The notes beneath the pieces were generated by a model that saw only the letters and a program-made list of their open reading frames with translations, was not told the DNA's origin and did not search any database. Below are positions 34,925 through 44,900 of a DNA stretch of 45,897 nucleotides, piece after piece (positions within the stretch are counted from its first letter, which is position 1; the number at the start of each line of letters is the position of its first letter). Both the position numbers and the translations under genes were made by a program. Source of the DNA: Opitutia bacterium (GTDB lineage Bacteria > Verrucomicrobiota > Verrucomicrobiia > Opitutales > Seribacteraceae); the NCBI GenBank assembly GCA_002730975.1, contig PCBO01000021.1, positions 9,506-55,402 of the forward strand, in the 5' to 3' direction.

Positions 34925-35305
34925 ATGAGCGTAACGCCAAATATTGATACTCAACCCGATCTTGTTCGTAAAGGCGACGAACGCTTGGTGCGCCTCACCG
35001 AATCCGCTGGCATTAAGCTACACAAACTTATCGACCGTGAAAAAACAGGTGGTTTTTTACGTATTCGAATTACTGGTGGCGGTTGCAATGGTCTTTCTTA
35101 CAATATGAAATTCGTCCCCTTGGGAAAGAAAGGGGATATTCTAGTGGAAAGCGCAAGCGTTGGCGTCCTTGTTGATTCCAAGACTGCGCTTTATTTACGG
35201 GGCACGACGCTTGAGTTTTCCGAGAAACTCGTCGGTGGAGGTTTCAAGTTCCAAAACCCCAACGCCAAGGCAAGTTGCAGTTGTGGCGAGAGCTTCAACC
35301 TATAA
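34925..35305 (+). CDS. A-type iron-sulfur cluster carrier (IscA/ErpA/HesB family)
   Basis: The 126-residue protein has the three conserved Cys: C in GGGCNGLSY and the pair in SCSCGESF near the C-terminus. That motif and the fold (ITGGGCNGLSYNMKF, GVLVDSKTALYLRGTTLEFSEK) identify the A-type carrier. It delivers [4Fe-4S] or [2Fe-2S] clusters to target proteins in the cytoplasm. I start at the ATG at 34925; a TTG five codons upstream is possible. No isc or suf cluster gene is adjacent, and which subtype it is cannot be told. Confidence 0.88.
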   Translation: MSVTPNIDTQPDLVRKGDERLVRLTESAGIKLHKLIDREKTGGFLRIRITGGGCNGLSYNMKFVPLGKKGDILVESASVGVLVDSKTALYLRGTTLEFSEKLVGGGFKFQNPNAKASCSCGESFNL

Positions 35306-35456
35306 TTATAATTTTCTTTTCTAATCAAAATCCCTGTTTAAAAGCTTGCCTCACCTCACCGACAGGGCAATTCTCGTTTTTCACCAGATTTTTTCCTCCA
35401 TTTTTATGTTTCTTTCTCAATCCCCTAATCGCCGCCTTTCGGTGTGAGTTAATTTT

Positions 35457-36203
35457 ATGGGCAAAAAGCCTAGCGGCAAAGGTAAACGCCGGTTTCAACA
35501 CAACCGGAATTTCATACGAAAAAACCAACGCATTCGCGTACCTGAAGTTCGCGTGATTGGACCGAAGGGTGAAATGCTTGGTGTCATGGCACCAGAAGAA
35601 GCCTTGGTCATTGCCAAAAAACATCGTCTGGATCTTGTCGAGGTGGCGCCAACTGCTCGCCCTCCTGTTTGCCGTATTCTGGAATTTGGCAAATACAAGT
35701 ACGATCTGAGCAAAAACAAGAAGAATAAGGAAAATAGCGGTGGCAAACGCGTCAAGGAAGCGAAGTTTCGGCCGCGTATTGACACGCACGACTACGAAAC
35801 CAAACTCAGGCGAGCAGAGAAGTTCTTACACCAAGGTTTCAAGCTTAAGCTTACGATGATGATGCGTGGTCGAGAAATGGAGCACATGGACATAGGTTTT
35901 GGTCGTCTTAGGCAGGCTGTGGTTGACTTGTCGGGTGTCGGTCGTGCTGACGACGAACCCAAGCGCGCCGGTCGATTCATCATCGTGAATCTTTCTCCCC
36001 TTCCCAAGAACCAACATGTTTTAAAGTATAATTCCGTAGCCGAGGCTGCCGTGAAAGATTCTGATGACCAAGAGGACGAGGAACTGAACGAGGAAGATGG
36101 CGAAACCATCGACGAGCGCGATGACGAAGTAGAATCCAAAGAAGATGATTCGGAGTCCGAGGCATCTGCAACGTCGAAAGGGGATTCGGGCTCGGAAGAT
36201 TAG
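35457..36203 (+). CDS. infC: Translation initiation factor IF-3 with acidic C-terminal extension
   Basis: The 248-residue product has the N-domain (RVPEVRVIGPKGEMLGVM, DLVEVAPTARPPVCRILEFGKYKYD), linker and C-domain (KFRPRIDTHDYETKLRRAEKFL and MMMRGREMEHMDIG). Usual IF-3 is about 170-200 residues; here about 45 acidic residues follow from near 200, rich in Asp, Glu and Ser. The start is ATG, not the AUU found in E. coli, so the AUU-based self-control of that species does not apply. The next gene is crcB, not rpmI and rplT, which commonly follow infC in other bacteria. It binds the 30S subunit. Confidence 0.95.
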   Translation: MGKKPSGKGKRRFQHNRNFIRKNQRIRVPEVRVIGPKGEMLGVMAPEEALVIAKKHRLDLVEVAPTARPPVCRILEFGKYKYDLSKNKKNKENSGGKRVKEAKFRPRIDTHDYETKLRRAEKFLHQGFKLKLTMMMRGREMEHMDIGFGRLRQAVVDLSGVGRADDEPKRAGRFIIVNLSPLPKNQHVLKYNSVAEAAVKDSDDQEDEELNEEDGETIDERDDEVESKEDDSESEASATSKGDSGSED

Positions 36204-36235
36204 TCTTCGTTCATTCGCCGCTGCGGTACCTGCAG

Positions 36236-36601
36236 ATGGAATGGAAGCATGTGTGTTTTGTTGCCGTAGGCGGTGCCTTTGGGTCCGTATTGCGAACATG
36301 GTTGTGGCATGTCCTACGTGGTGGATTCCCATGGTCTACGATTGCAGTTAACGTGGTGGGATCATTTCTCATAGGCTTTTTGTTTCATACTTTGGGGAAT
36401 GATGAAGATAATTTGAATCTACGTTTCTTTTTGATTGCCGGGTGCTGTGGAGGTTTCACTACCTTTTCCACTTTCAGTCTAGATGTTCTTAAGCTTTTTC
36501 GTGATGGCCACGCTTGGCTTGCATTTGGGAATGTCGCGCTTTCTCTCGTCTGTTGCCTGTTCGCTGTTTTCGCGGGTTGGCGGTTGGCGGTCGCAAGCTA
36601 A
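36236..36601 (+). CDS. crcB: Fluoride channel CrcB/Fluc
   Basis: The 121-residue protein has four membrane helices and the signature segments VGGAFGSVLRTW, NVVGSFLIGF, and GGFTTFSTFSLD, where the Phe/Thr residues line the fluoride path and sodium site. It forms a dual-topology dimer that exports fluoride. It begins 32 bases after infC. I looked for a fluoride riboswitch upstream and found none. Confidence 0.95.
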   Translation: MEWKHVCFVAVGGAFGSVLRTWLWHVLRGGFPWSTIAVNVVGSFLIGFLFHTLGNDEDNLNLRFFLIAGCCGGFTTFSTFSLDVLKLFRDGHAWLAFGNVALSLVCCLFAVFAGWRLAVAS

Positions 36602-36658
36602 GTCTCTTCCAAAAGTTCGCTTGCGACAGATTCATTCATGTGCGAACCTGTAAACTGC

Positions 36659-37639
36659 ATGCGTATACCTCTTTTCCTCAGTTTCACCACCACTCTTTTG
36701 TGCATTCACATTGAAGGTGCAGTAGCTCCTTCCCCATTTCTCCCCCCCGGGTACAATTCCCGTCCTACGGTAAAACCAATTCAATCTCCGAGAAATCCAA
36801 AACCTCAAACACCGAACGTCCAAATATCCAAAGAAATTGAATTAGGCGGATTTTTCTCTATTGGAACAGGGAACAACCGAAAACTTTACTTTTCTCTTTT
36901 TAATAAAAAGGTGAATCACGCGCAATGGATCTCCATTGGGGAAAAAACGGATGAGGATTTTCTCGCAGAATCCTTTGATTTCGATACTGAAACTCTAACG
37001 GTTCGTTTTGGGGACTCTTCGCACGACTTATCCCTTCGGATGTCTAAAGGTATTCCCAGAGGCAAGCGTGGGTCGTCTAATTCTCTAAACGTTGCATCGA
37101 AGACCGCGTCAAACCCAATCAAACCTCGCATAATGCCACCCCGACCCAAGACCACTCCAACCTTGCCTCCATGGCTTGCCAATCGATCGGCGTCAGGTTC
37201 CTCGCGGGTTGGTGGTGGCTATTCCGGCTCTTCTCCTTCCAGGGGGAAAACGAGCGGTCTAAGTTCAGCGAGCTCCTCGCCGGCAACGCGAATTTTTTCA
37301 GACGGACGATCAGGCGGTTATGTTCCGCGACCTATAAATAGCTTCAATCCTCCCGTTGCGTCGTCTCCCTCTACGGGTATCTCATCACCTGCGAGAAGTC
37401 TTTCATCCATCGGCTCAACATCTGCAGCCAGTGACGGTGGTGCCACGACACCTTCAACTAAACCTTCCCTCTCTTCCACCTCGCCAGAGGGAGGTAGTTT
37501 CGAATCCGGATCTTCTTTAAATGATGGAGGGGCATCAGGTTCAGAGATTGACCTGAACAAACTGCCACCGCCTCCACCGCCTCCCGATATTCTTCCTCCC
37601 GGGCCTCCTCCCAACATTATTCCTTCTCGTGAGGATTAG
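36659..37639 (+). CDS. Exported Ser/Pro-rich protein, unknown
   Basis: I start at the ATG at 36659, which opens a signal peptide (FLSFTTTLLCIHIEGA). The 326-residue product has a small N-terminal module (QISKEIELGGFF-type, about residues 47-110, that resembles the first part of the SHD1-type domain) and then a long Ser/Gly/Pro-rich, low-complexity region. It ends in a poly-Pro stretch (LPPPPPPPDILPPGPPPN). The disorder suggests an extracellular linker or surface protein. Its last 11 bases overlap the start of the protease gene, so they are probably co-translated. Confidence 0.72.
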   Translation: MRIPLFLSFTTTLLCIHIEGAVAPSPFLPPGYNSRPTVKPIQSPRNPKPQTPNVQISKEIELGGFFSIGTGNNRKLYFSLFNKKVNHAQWISIGEKTDEDFLAESFDFDTETLTVRFGDSSHDLSLRMSKGIPRGKRGSSNSLNVASKTASNPIKPRIMPPRPKTTPTLPPWLANRSASGSSRVGGGYSGSSPSRGKTSGLSSASSSPATRIFSDGRSGGYVPRPINSFNPPVASSPSTGISSPARSLSSIGSTSAASDGGATTPSTKPSLSSTSPEGGSFESGSSLNDGGASGSEIDLNKLPPPPPPPDILPPGPPPNIIPSRED

Positions 37640-38906
37640 CTGTGCGGCGGTCCTTGGACCGACGCTTCTCTTTTTGTCTTTTGTAGCTGGGCAAAATCAA
37701 CGGCGAATCGGAACTCGACACGATGTTTCGCTTGAATTGCATCGCCAAATGGGTAGCAACCTCGGTTCCTTTTCCTCGGGCGACAATTTCCCCGACCTTT
37801 CCCCCGTAGGTCTTGTTCAGTCCCTTAAAGGTTTTGTTGGAACAGGTACTTTAATCTCTCCAACGATAGTGGTGACCGCCGGACACGTACTGCGTGGTAG
37901 TTACAAAGCAAAAGCCCCTGTTGCATCCGAATGGACTTTCTTACTAGGTTCGGACTCGCTGAAACCAACTGAGACTTATTCCGTTTCCGAAGTTATTCTC
38001 CATCCGGGTTGGACTGCCCGTCTGGGTTATGAAGGCGGGATTGGAGACGGTGACGTTCTTGGTCTCGACCTTGCCTTGCTGAGGCTCGGTTCTCCTGTAA
38101 ACGGTGTGACTCCTGCTCGTTTTAATACCCGAGGTTCTGAGCTCATCGGGTCTCGGTTAATTCTTGCGGGTTACGGAAGCATTGCCGATGGGAAAAGAGG
38201 TGTGACTTCGGTTGATAATTTCGATCGATTGGCTGGTGAAAATACGCTTGATCGAGTCGTCGAAACCGTGAATGCCTCGAATGTTCTTCAAGACTACAGG
38301 GGAGGGGTGCTTGGCATTGATTTCGATAGCCCCGACGAAATTTTCAATTCTCTTGGCTCGACATCTTCTCCGATCGATTATTTAGGCTCTGGTTCGAGTG
38401 CCCCCAAACCTTTGCCTTATGAAGCGACTACTGCGGAGGGCGATAGTGGTGGTCCGGCTTTTGTGAGAATGGGCGACATATGGAAGGTAGTCGGTACCGT
38501 ATCCTATGGAACCAAGAGTTCGGTCTATGGGGACGTTACGGTTTACACGAGAATAGCTTCGCAATCGGATTGGATTCGTTCTTACCTCGAGCGCTGGGCA
38601 CCTGCTCGCCGAACTGGCTTTGGGGAATGGCTGAATCTTGATTGGTTGGGGAATTTTTCCATTTATCAAGGAAATTGGGTCTTTCATGAAAAACTTGGTT
38701 GGTTTTATTCTCAGGGCAATGAAGCCGATGAGTTTTGGGCATGGCAAACTGGAATCGGGTGGTGGTGGACGAGCATCAAAGCCTATCCTTACTTTTATGC
38801 TTACGAACATTCACATTGGCTCTATTTCTCGGATGAAGACTCTATTCCCTCTCGCTGTCGCTTCTTCAATTATCAGATTAATGAATGGGAAATCTTTGAG
38901 CATTAG
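37629..38906 (+). CDS. Secreted trypsin-like serine protease with aromatic C-terminal module
   Basis: The 425-residue protein starts at a GTG (37629) in the preceding gene; the signal peptide (AVLGPTLLFLSFVAGQ) supports it. The catalytic triad is visible: His in VVTAGHVL, Asp in GLDLALLRL, Ser in GDSGGPAF. Residues about 335-425 form a separate aromatic-rich module (WLNLDWLGNF, WVFHEKLGWFYS, GWWWTS, HWLYF), shared with the giant repeat protein at 41955. The module probably directs the protein to the cell surface or is a sorting tag. The substrate is unknown. The partner encoded upstream may be a substrate or scaffold. Confidence 0.88.
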   Translation: MRISCAAVLGPTLLFLSFVAGQNQRRIGTRHDVSLELHRQMGSNLGSFSSGDNFPDLSPVGLVQSLKGFVGTGTLISPTIVVTAGHVLRGSYKAKAPVASEWTFLLGSDSLKPTETYSVSEVILHPGWTARLGYEGGIGDGDVLGLDLALLRLGSPVNGVTPARFNTRGSELIGSRLILAGYGSIADGKRGVTSVDNFDRLAGENTLDRVVETVNASNVLQDYRGGVLGIDFDSPDEIFNSLGSTSSPIDYLGSGSSAPKPLPYEATTAEGDSGGPAFVRMGDIWKVVGTVSYGTKSSVYGDVTVYTRIASQSDWIRSYLERWAPARRTGFGEWLNLDWLGNFSIYQGNWVFHEKLGWFYSQGNEADEFWAWQTGIGWWWTSIKAYPYFYAYEHSHWLYFSDEDSIPSRCRFFNYQINEWEIFEH

Positions 38907-38960
38907 GCCTTAAATATTCTCGCATTTTCCCATTTTAAAAGAATAAATTTTCATTTAAGC

Positions 38961-39767
38961 ATGGAAGCAATTCTTAGTCTCTTTCGACGCCACGAGCTTT
39001 TTTGGCAGTTTCTTTCTCGTAACGTAAAAGCTCGTCATCGTGGCAGTGTTCTTGGTGCTATATGGCTTGTCGCCAATCCTCTGCTAATGCTAGGTCTCTA
39101 TGTTTTCGCATTTGGTGTGGTTTTCGAAGGTCGTTTCACCGAATCTCCCGACGAATCAACTCTCGACTACGCCCTTGGAGTTTTTCTTGGTCTGAATGTC
39201 TTGGGTTTGGTTTCTGGCGTCATTGGCGGTGCTCCCGGAGTAATCGTGGGTCAACCGAACTTCGTGAAAAAAGTCGTCTTTCCGCTAGAGATACTGCCCG
39301 CCGCGATGGCGGGAGCTCTTGGCTACGATCTTCTCATCGGTCTCGCTCTCTGCCTTGTAGGCATTGCCTCTCTCGGGCCGGGGGTGACACTGTCAGCGTG
39401 CTGGATTCCCGTTATCGTTGCCCCTGTTTTTTTCATTGCCTTGGGCTTGGCTTGGTTTTTTTCCGCCCTCGGCGTTTTTATCAGAGACATCGGTCAACTC
39501 GGAGGATTCCTCGGTTTAGGCTTATTATATGCCAGTGGTGTTTTCTATTCCGCGGACAAGGTGCGTGAAGCTGCTCCTGGTATCTGGGTTTTCTTAAAAT
39601 GGAATCCTCTGATTCACGTCATCGATTCTCTCCGTCAAGTTTGCCTTTGGGGAGGGGAGCCCTCTTTTCAGGCTTTAGCCTATGTTTGGGTCTTTGGTCT
39701 TACCATCTTGTTAATTGGCTCTTGGTTCTTCAACCGACTACGTCCTGCATTTGCAGATATCTTGTAA
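38961..39767 (+). CDS. ABC-2-type polysaccharide/O-antigen export permease
   Basis: The 268-residue membrane protein has six helices and the marks of the TagG/Wzm/RfbA branch: FLSRNVKARHRGSVLGAIWLVANPL near residues 17-41, the N-terminal amphipathic helix, and WNPLIHVIDSLRQV near the C-terminus. It should be the membrane part of an exporter for cell-surface polysaccharide or teichoic-type polymer. The ATPase partner (Wzt/TagH) is not in the window on either side, so it is either elsewhere or lost. The neighbour on the other strand is a GT4 glycosyltransferase, which fits a glycan role. Confidence 0.88.
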   Translation: MEAILSLFRRHELFWQFLSRNVKARHRGSVLGAIWLVANPLLMLGLYVFAFGVVFEGRFTESPDESTLDYALGVFLGLNVLGLVSGVIGGAPGVIVGQPNFVKKVVFPLEILPAAMAGALGYDLLIGLALCLVGIASLGPGVTLSACWIPVIVAPVFFIALGLAWFFSALGVFIRDIGQLGGFLGLGLLYASGVFYSADKVREAAPGIWVFLKWNPLIHVIDSLRQVCLWGGEPSFQALAYVWVFGLTILLIGSWFFNRLRPAFADIL

Positions 39768-39855
39768 AGCTTAAGCAAGCTTTCATCTATTTAAGTGGCT
39801 GAAAAGTGCCGGGAAAGCAACCTTGGCTTTTTGCTTCATCCACAATGAAAGCAAT

Positions 39856-40983
39856 TCAAGTTCCATATAATTCTCCGGCCGTCTTTTTCCAAGTGAAGTG
39901 TAGACTTCTTTCTCGAGCCTTTTGACCAAGACGCTTTCGAAGCTTCCCGTCACGAAGAAGAAGTTCTAGGGAACGTACTAGATCGTCCGAGTCATTTGGG
40001 TTTGCCAGCAAACCCGTTTCGTCATGGATTACGGCGTCTTCTACGCCTCCCGTACGGTGGGCAAGGGCTGGTAGACCGTGAGCAGCGGCCTCGAGGTAGA
40101 CGAACCCGAACCCTTCAACGCTGTGAGCTCGGGGGACACTAGTCAGAGCGAATATATCCGAGCTTTCGTATGCGATGCGAACATCGTGATCCTGTAAGTC
40201 GCCAAGAAAGTGCACGGGTATGCCTGACAAATCGGCTTGTTCCCGCAGCCCTCGGGCGTAATGGGGACGCACCTCGGGACCAATTACATAATATTCCAGA
40301 CCTGCCTTTAAGTCGTTCGGAATTTGTCGAATGGCGTCAAGAATACGGTCTTGTCCTTTGCGGGGGTGGAGCCGTCCCACGGTGAGCATTCGAAGTTTTC
40401 CTTCGGTTTCTTCGTCCTTGTTATCCTTGCTCTCCGGTAAGAAAAGTCGTCGTGCAGCCCCAGGAGCAAGCACGATCTTTGAAGCCAATTCAGGGAAGCG
40501 AGTCAGAAGGGCCTTTTTATTGAAATGTGAAAGAATATGAATCTCGTCTGCTCTCCTCAGAAGCTTGCGAAAGAAGAATTTTTCGAGAGGAAATCTGCTG
40601 AATAAAGAAATCTCGGAACCATGCAAAGTAATCATAAGTCTTTTTGGAAAAAATCCAGTGAATGAACCCAGCCGCACGAAAGCCCGTAGGGACCCAGGTT
40701 CCGCAAGATGCAGGGTACTGCCTATGAACTCGGCGGCTTTTCTCCGAACTTTTCTGATGAGACCAATGGAACAGCGCCAATTCTGAGAACCTCGAAGGGG
40801 TAGTGAACTAAGCGAGTAGGGGAGGGACGCGTTGCTTTCAGTGTCGGTTTTGACAGGTGCCCAAACCGTCATGTCGTGACCGAGCGATGCCGCGGCGTAA
40901 GCCATTTCCTCACAATAGACTCCTGCTCCTCCCCGTTTCGGGGGGAATTCATGTGTAAGAAGATTTATCTTGTGCCTCGCCAT
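39856..40983 (-). CDS. GT4-family glycosyltransferase
   Basis: I start at the ATG at 40983 (MARHKINLLTHEFPP); an in-frame TTG five codons upstream is less likely. The 375-residue enzyme has the GT-B fold: the N-terminal nucleotide-free domain with HEFPPKRGGAGVYCEEM, then MLTVGRLHPRKGQDRILDAI, and the E-x7-E donor motif in EGFGFVYLEAAAHGLPALA. It would transfer a sugar from a nucleotide donor in the cytoplasm, probably for surface glycan. It faces the ABC-2 permease tail to tail. The donor and acceptor are unknown. Confidence 0.88.
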   Translation of the reverse strand: MARHKINLLTHEFPPKRGGAGVYCEEMAYAAASLGHDMTVWAPVKTDTESNASLPYSLSSLPLRGSQNWRCSIGLIRKVRRKAAEFIGSTLHLAEPGSLRAFVRLGSFTGFFPKRLMITLHGSEISLFSRFPLEKFFFRKLLRRADEIHILSHFNKKALLTRFPELASKIVLAPGAARRLFLPESKDNKDEETEGKLRMLTVGRLHPRKGQDRILDAIRQIPNDLKAGLEYYVIGPEVRPHYARGLREQADLSGIPVHFLGDLQDHDVRIAYESSDIFALTSVPRAHSVEGFGFVYLEAAAHGLPALAHRTGGVEDAVIHDETGLLANPNDSDDLVRSLELLLRDGKLRKRLGQKARERSLHFTWKKTAGELYGT

Positions 40984-41045
40984 ATCAAGAAGATTCAACC
41001 ATTGTTGACGAACGGTTACATGGAGAAAAGGCGAATTTTCCGCAC

Positions 41046-41858
41046 ATGAAAAAACTCGGAGACATTTACAGGACGGCTTTGATCACCGGAGGCACTTCCG
41101 GCTTGGGGTTGGCATTTTCAAAAATGTTGGCGGGAGAAGGTGTTAAAGTAGTCTCTGTCTCTCGTAACCCTGACCTTTTACCAAAGGTGAAAGGGTTGAC
41201 CGGAGTGTCTCTTGATTTGGCAAACATGGCTTCCGTTCGTGACTTTGTCGAGGGATACCTTACGTCACCGGGAGTACCCGACCTGTTGGTGAATAATGCC
41301 GGTTACGGCGTATTTTCCGATTGGGGTAAGTTTCCCGAGAATGAGATCACTCGGCAAATTGACGTATTGTTAGCTGCGCCCATACTTCTGAGCAGGGCTT
41401 TTGCTCCGAAAATGGTGGATCGCGGAAGTGGTGGGATCGTTAACCTAAGTTCTATCGCAGGAATTTTTCCTTTACCCTACATGCCCCTTTATAATGCAGC
41501 GAAAGCTGGTCTTTCGGCTTTTTCTGCCAGTCTGGCCTTGGAGTACGAAGAGGTCCCTTTTGTTACTGACTTTCGTTTGGGAGATTTCCGTACGAATTTT
41601 AACGAAGCGGTAATAAAGAAATCTGTTCGAGGAAATGATTGCCGGCAGGTTCAGGCGTGGTCTCAAATCGAGAAACAGTTGGATTCTTCTCCCGAACCCA
41701 TCGTTGCCGCCCGTGCTTTGCATCGTATTTTACTTCGCAGGCAAGGTGGCGTAATTTATTCCGGGGGCTTTTTCCAAGCAAGGGTAGCGCCCCTACTCTT
41801 TCGACTGGCACCCTCTGGTTTTCTTCGCACTGTCCTTCGATATTGGTATAAACTGTAG
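41046..41858 (+). CDS. Short-chain dehydrogenase/reductase
   Basis: The 270-residue SDR has the cofactor motif GGTSGLG (residues 15-21), NNAG (83-86), catalytic Ser136, and Tyr149-x3-Lys153 in YNAAK. It lies back to back with the glycosyltransferase, 62 bases apart. The C-terminal part (RQGGVIYSGGFFQARVAPLLFRLAPSGF) has a hydrophobic stretch like those of SDRs acting on lipids or long-chain substrates. The substrate cannot be told. Confidence 0.85.
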   Translation: MKKLGDIYRTALITGGTSGLGLAFSKMLAGEGVKVVSVSRNPDLLPKVKGLTGVSLDLANMASVRDFVEGYLTSPGVPDLLVNNAGYGVFSDWGKFPENEITRQIDVLLAAPILLSRAFAPKMVDRGSGGIVNLSSIAGIFPLPYMPLYNAAKAGLSAFSASLALEYEEVPFVTDFRLGDFRTNFNEAVIKKSVRGNDCRQVQAWSQIEKQLDSSPEPIVAARALHRILLRRQGGVIYSGGFFQARVAPLLFRLAPSGFLRTVLRYWYKL

Positions 41859-41891
41859 AGCCTTTTCCCCTAAGGATTTAATTTTCGAAAA

Positions 41892-41908
41892 TAAGAGACC
41901 TACTCTTA
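41892..41908 (-). terminator. Possible weak terminator of the giant repeat gene
   Basis: TAAGAG and CTCTTA form a 6-bp stem with a 5-base loop, followed on the minus strand by TTTTC. It lies 47 bases after the stop of the minus-strand gene, between two convergent genes. The stem is AT-rich and short, so strength is doubtful. Confidence 0.35.
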
Positions 41909-41954
41909 ATAAATGGAGAGGGTTTCCGTATTCAAGTTGGAATACCTTATGTTT

Positions 41955-44900
41955 TTATTCCGTGAAGTCGCTACCGTCTGCGTTTATCCATTTAGTATCG
42001 GAATAACGAAAAAACTTTCGTTTGCCGTTACTGCTAGTGAAATAGAGCCAACCTGCGTGTGTTGAGGAATATAAATACTCGGCTTGAGAGGTTGAAGACT
42101 CATCGTAGTAAGTCGAACCAGTCCAGAACCAACCCAATTCGGCATCGTAGAACCAAAAGTTCCCGGAACCTGCGTCTGCCGAATATAGCCAACCGTGAGT
42201 TTCATGATACACCCAACCTTCCAGGGCATCGTAGAAGTTGCCGAGCCATGGGAGGTTATACCAATCACCACTAGCTCCTGAAGTGTCAATCTTAGCTAAA
42301 CCATTAGCCAATGCAGAAACCGAAGCATTGGAAACTGTGGCAATGTTTGTGAAGTGATCCGTCGTTGCATAGATTACACTCGCGCTCGAGTCGTAGGTAC
42401 TAGACTTGAGAGAATCCCAACTATTTTTGGTGGTCGAGTAGAATTTTGCCTCCATGTTGTCGGGGTCGAGTCCTTTGGCGAGGGTGGCATTCTTATTAAC
42501 GGGAATCTTGAGGATAACGTCTTTTTTGAAGTTGCCCTCTACTTTTTTGCCACTGGAGTCAAACAACTCAATCGAATAGGCGTAACTCGTCGGTTGATCT
42601 TTCGCAGTCTTGGTTAATCCCTTTATCGTTGGAGTTACTACCGCCCGAACGGAAGTTTCAGTCGATGGAACGTTTGCTGCTCCTCCGGGGATCGTTACTT
42701 CCGTACCGTCGGGAAGTTTGGTTACGAAGTCCTTAGTCGGATCGAAGGTACCGTTCGTGCCTTCCGGAACTTTGATGTCAGGTTTCGTAAGGGTGAGATT
42801 CAAGTCGGATTGGCTGTCCGCATCTCTCAAGTCTACATCCAACTCATTTTCGGTGAGATAGATTGTCTCGGATCCGTTGTCATCCGTCTCGCCGTAATCA
42901 GCTCCTACGTGCCAGACAGTACCTTTGGGCACCTTCAGTTCGTACGATCCGTTTTCATCGGATTCACCCTCTATTACCCGACCGTCATCGGACCATGCAT
43001 ACACATAAGCACCGCCGAGCGAGGTATTGCTGTCATCTCGAATCGTGCCTTTGACAAAATTGTTTTCGACAAGCTTGCCAAGGGGTAATGAGAGACCGGT
43101 GATGTTTGTAGATAAGTCGACAGTCTTAACCTTTGACTCAAGGTAACCACCCTTTCTCAAATCATCGGGAAGGAAAGTGCCAATCTCGTACTCTCCTCCA
43201 GGTAGTACTGGTATGGAGAAAGTGCCGTTGTCATCGGTTTCCACTTCCTTCCAAAACTCATCTAGGGTTCCCGTTCTTTCGCGATGAGCCCACACGAAAA
43301 CCGTGCCCGAGGTAATGGAAGCATTGTGTTCATCAAGAATGGAGCCCGATATGCTGGCTGATGCACTGCGGAGTGAAAAATCCTTTGAAACGGTTTCACC
43401 CTTCAATGCGATTACTTCGATTGGCTCCGGTGGATGCTGAGGCAAATTTCTATTCTGTTCATCGGATTCGATGAAGTACCCAAGTGTCCAGCGTCCAGGA
43501 GACAAGGTCATGGAGAACGTGCCATTGTCTTCAATTGGAGTCGTTTGCCAACCTCCTCCGTCTCCCTTAGCTGCGTGAACCTCTCCGCTTAAACCAGTCA
43601 CGCCGGCACCGTTCAATTTCAAGGTTCCTGAAACGACTGCATCGTTTGCTTCCAGATTGAAGGCGATCTCGGTTAGAGTCGTCCCGTTGCTGTCGCGAAA
43701 TGTACCATTAAAGTCAAGTTGAAGGTACTTTTCGGCAGGGTTCACATAGCCTGAACCGGGGGGCATCCAAAGACCCACTAAATATTCTCCGGGAACACCA
43801 GGAAAGTCGAATTTACCTCGAGAATCAACAGGAACCTCTGCCAAGATCTGATCGAATTCTTCTCCTGTATTAGCATTTCGAGCATAGGCCCATACGTCTA
43901 TGTCCGTTGCTGCTTTACCTGCTGCATAAACAACGCCTTTGACAGAAGCCCCCGCTTCTTTGGCCGTAAAGTTTATTGATGAAGTCTGGTCATTTCTCAA
44001 CTTAACTCTCTTAGGTGGTGCCGGCAGGTAGGGTGGGGCGCTACCATCTTCGGCAGGCAACAATTCGAAACCAACTTCCCATTGTCCCGGAGAAACAGTG
44101 AGGGCGTAGGTTCCGTTTACGTTCGTTACATCGGAAACCCATCCTCCTTTTTCGCTCCATGCCCATACCTCGACGTTAGGCAAAGCCTTTCCGGTATCGG
44201 TTTTTACCAACCCCTCGATCTTTGAATTGCGAGACTCAAGACTGAAGTCTTTTAAGCTAACGGAAGTCTTGCCCACTCTGACAAACTTGACTTCGCTACT
44301 ACCAAAGCCCTTAAGCTCCGGTGCCACCCACAAGGAAACTTCGTAATTTCCAGGTTGTAGCGGTATTTCGAAGCTGCCGTTGGAATCTAAGTCTAGATCC
44401 GTCCAGTTACCTTGCCCTTCGTGGTCAAAAGCGTCAACCGAAACGTATTCATAAATGTCCGCCCAAGTTTTGCCTGCAGGGACTGCAATGCGTCCGGTGA
44501 CTTTACCACCGGCAGCTTTCCTGACCGTGAAGTTTACTCTCTTGCTTTCCTTTGCTGAATCTTTCTTGAAGCCCACTCTTTTAGGTTCCTGATCGTAAAT
44601 CCAGTAGTCTTTAACGTCGTGCGGACGGTATACGGTCACTTCCCATTTGCCTGGGCCGGCAACGAGCTCGAAGCTACCGTCGCCTGCAGAGATACTGGAA
44701 CTCCATCCTTCGCCTTCTTCTCGCCAAGCTAGAACCTCTGCGCCTGACACGGTGTTGTTGGAGTCATCGAAGACGTAACCTGTGATTGTTTTCTTTGGCG
44801 GAGCCAAAAAAATGAAAGGTTTGGAGACTTTCACATCCGTAGAAGGAAGTGGGTCTGTATTACCAGTTTTCGTTGTCGCAGAAACTTGATATTCATAGGT

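Noticed and set aside
35306-35456. Possible stem in the infC leader between CTCACCG near 35362 and CGGTGTGAG near 35440
   Set aside because: The pairing needs bulges and is only 4-5 bp continuous, so I cannot support a regulatory structure.
36204-36235. Fluoride riboswitch before crcB
   Set aside because: The gap is only 32 bases and has no GGCGATGG-type motif or pseudoknot.
39766-39783. AAAGCTT-AAGC-AAGCTTT hairpin after the ABC-2 permease
   Set aside because: Stem is AT-rich and no T run follows directly, so I do not call a terminator.
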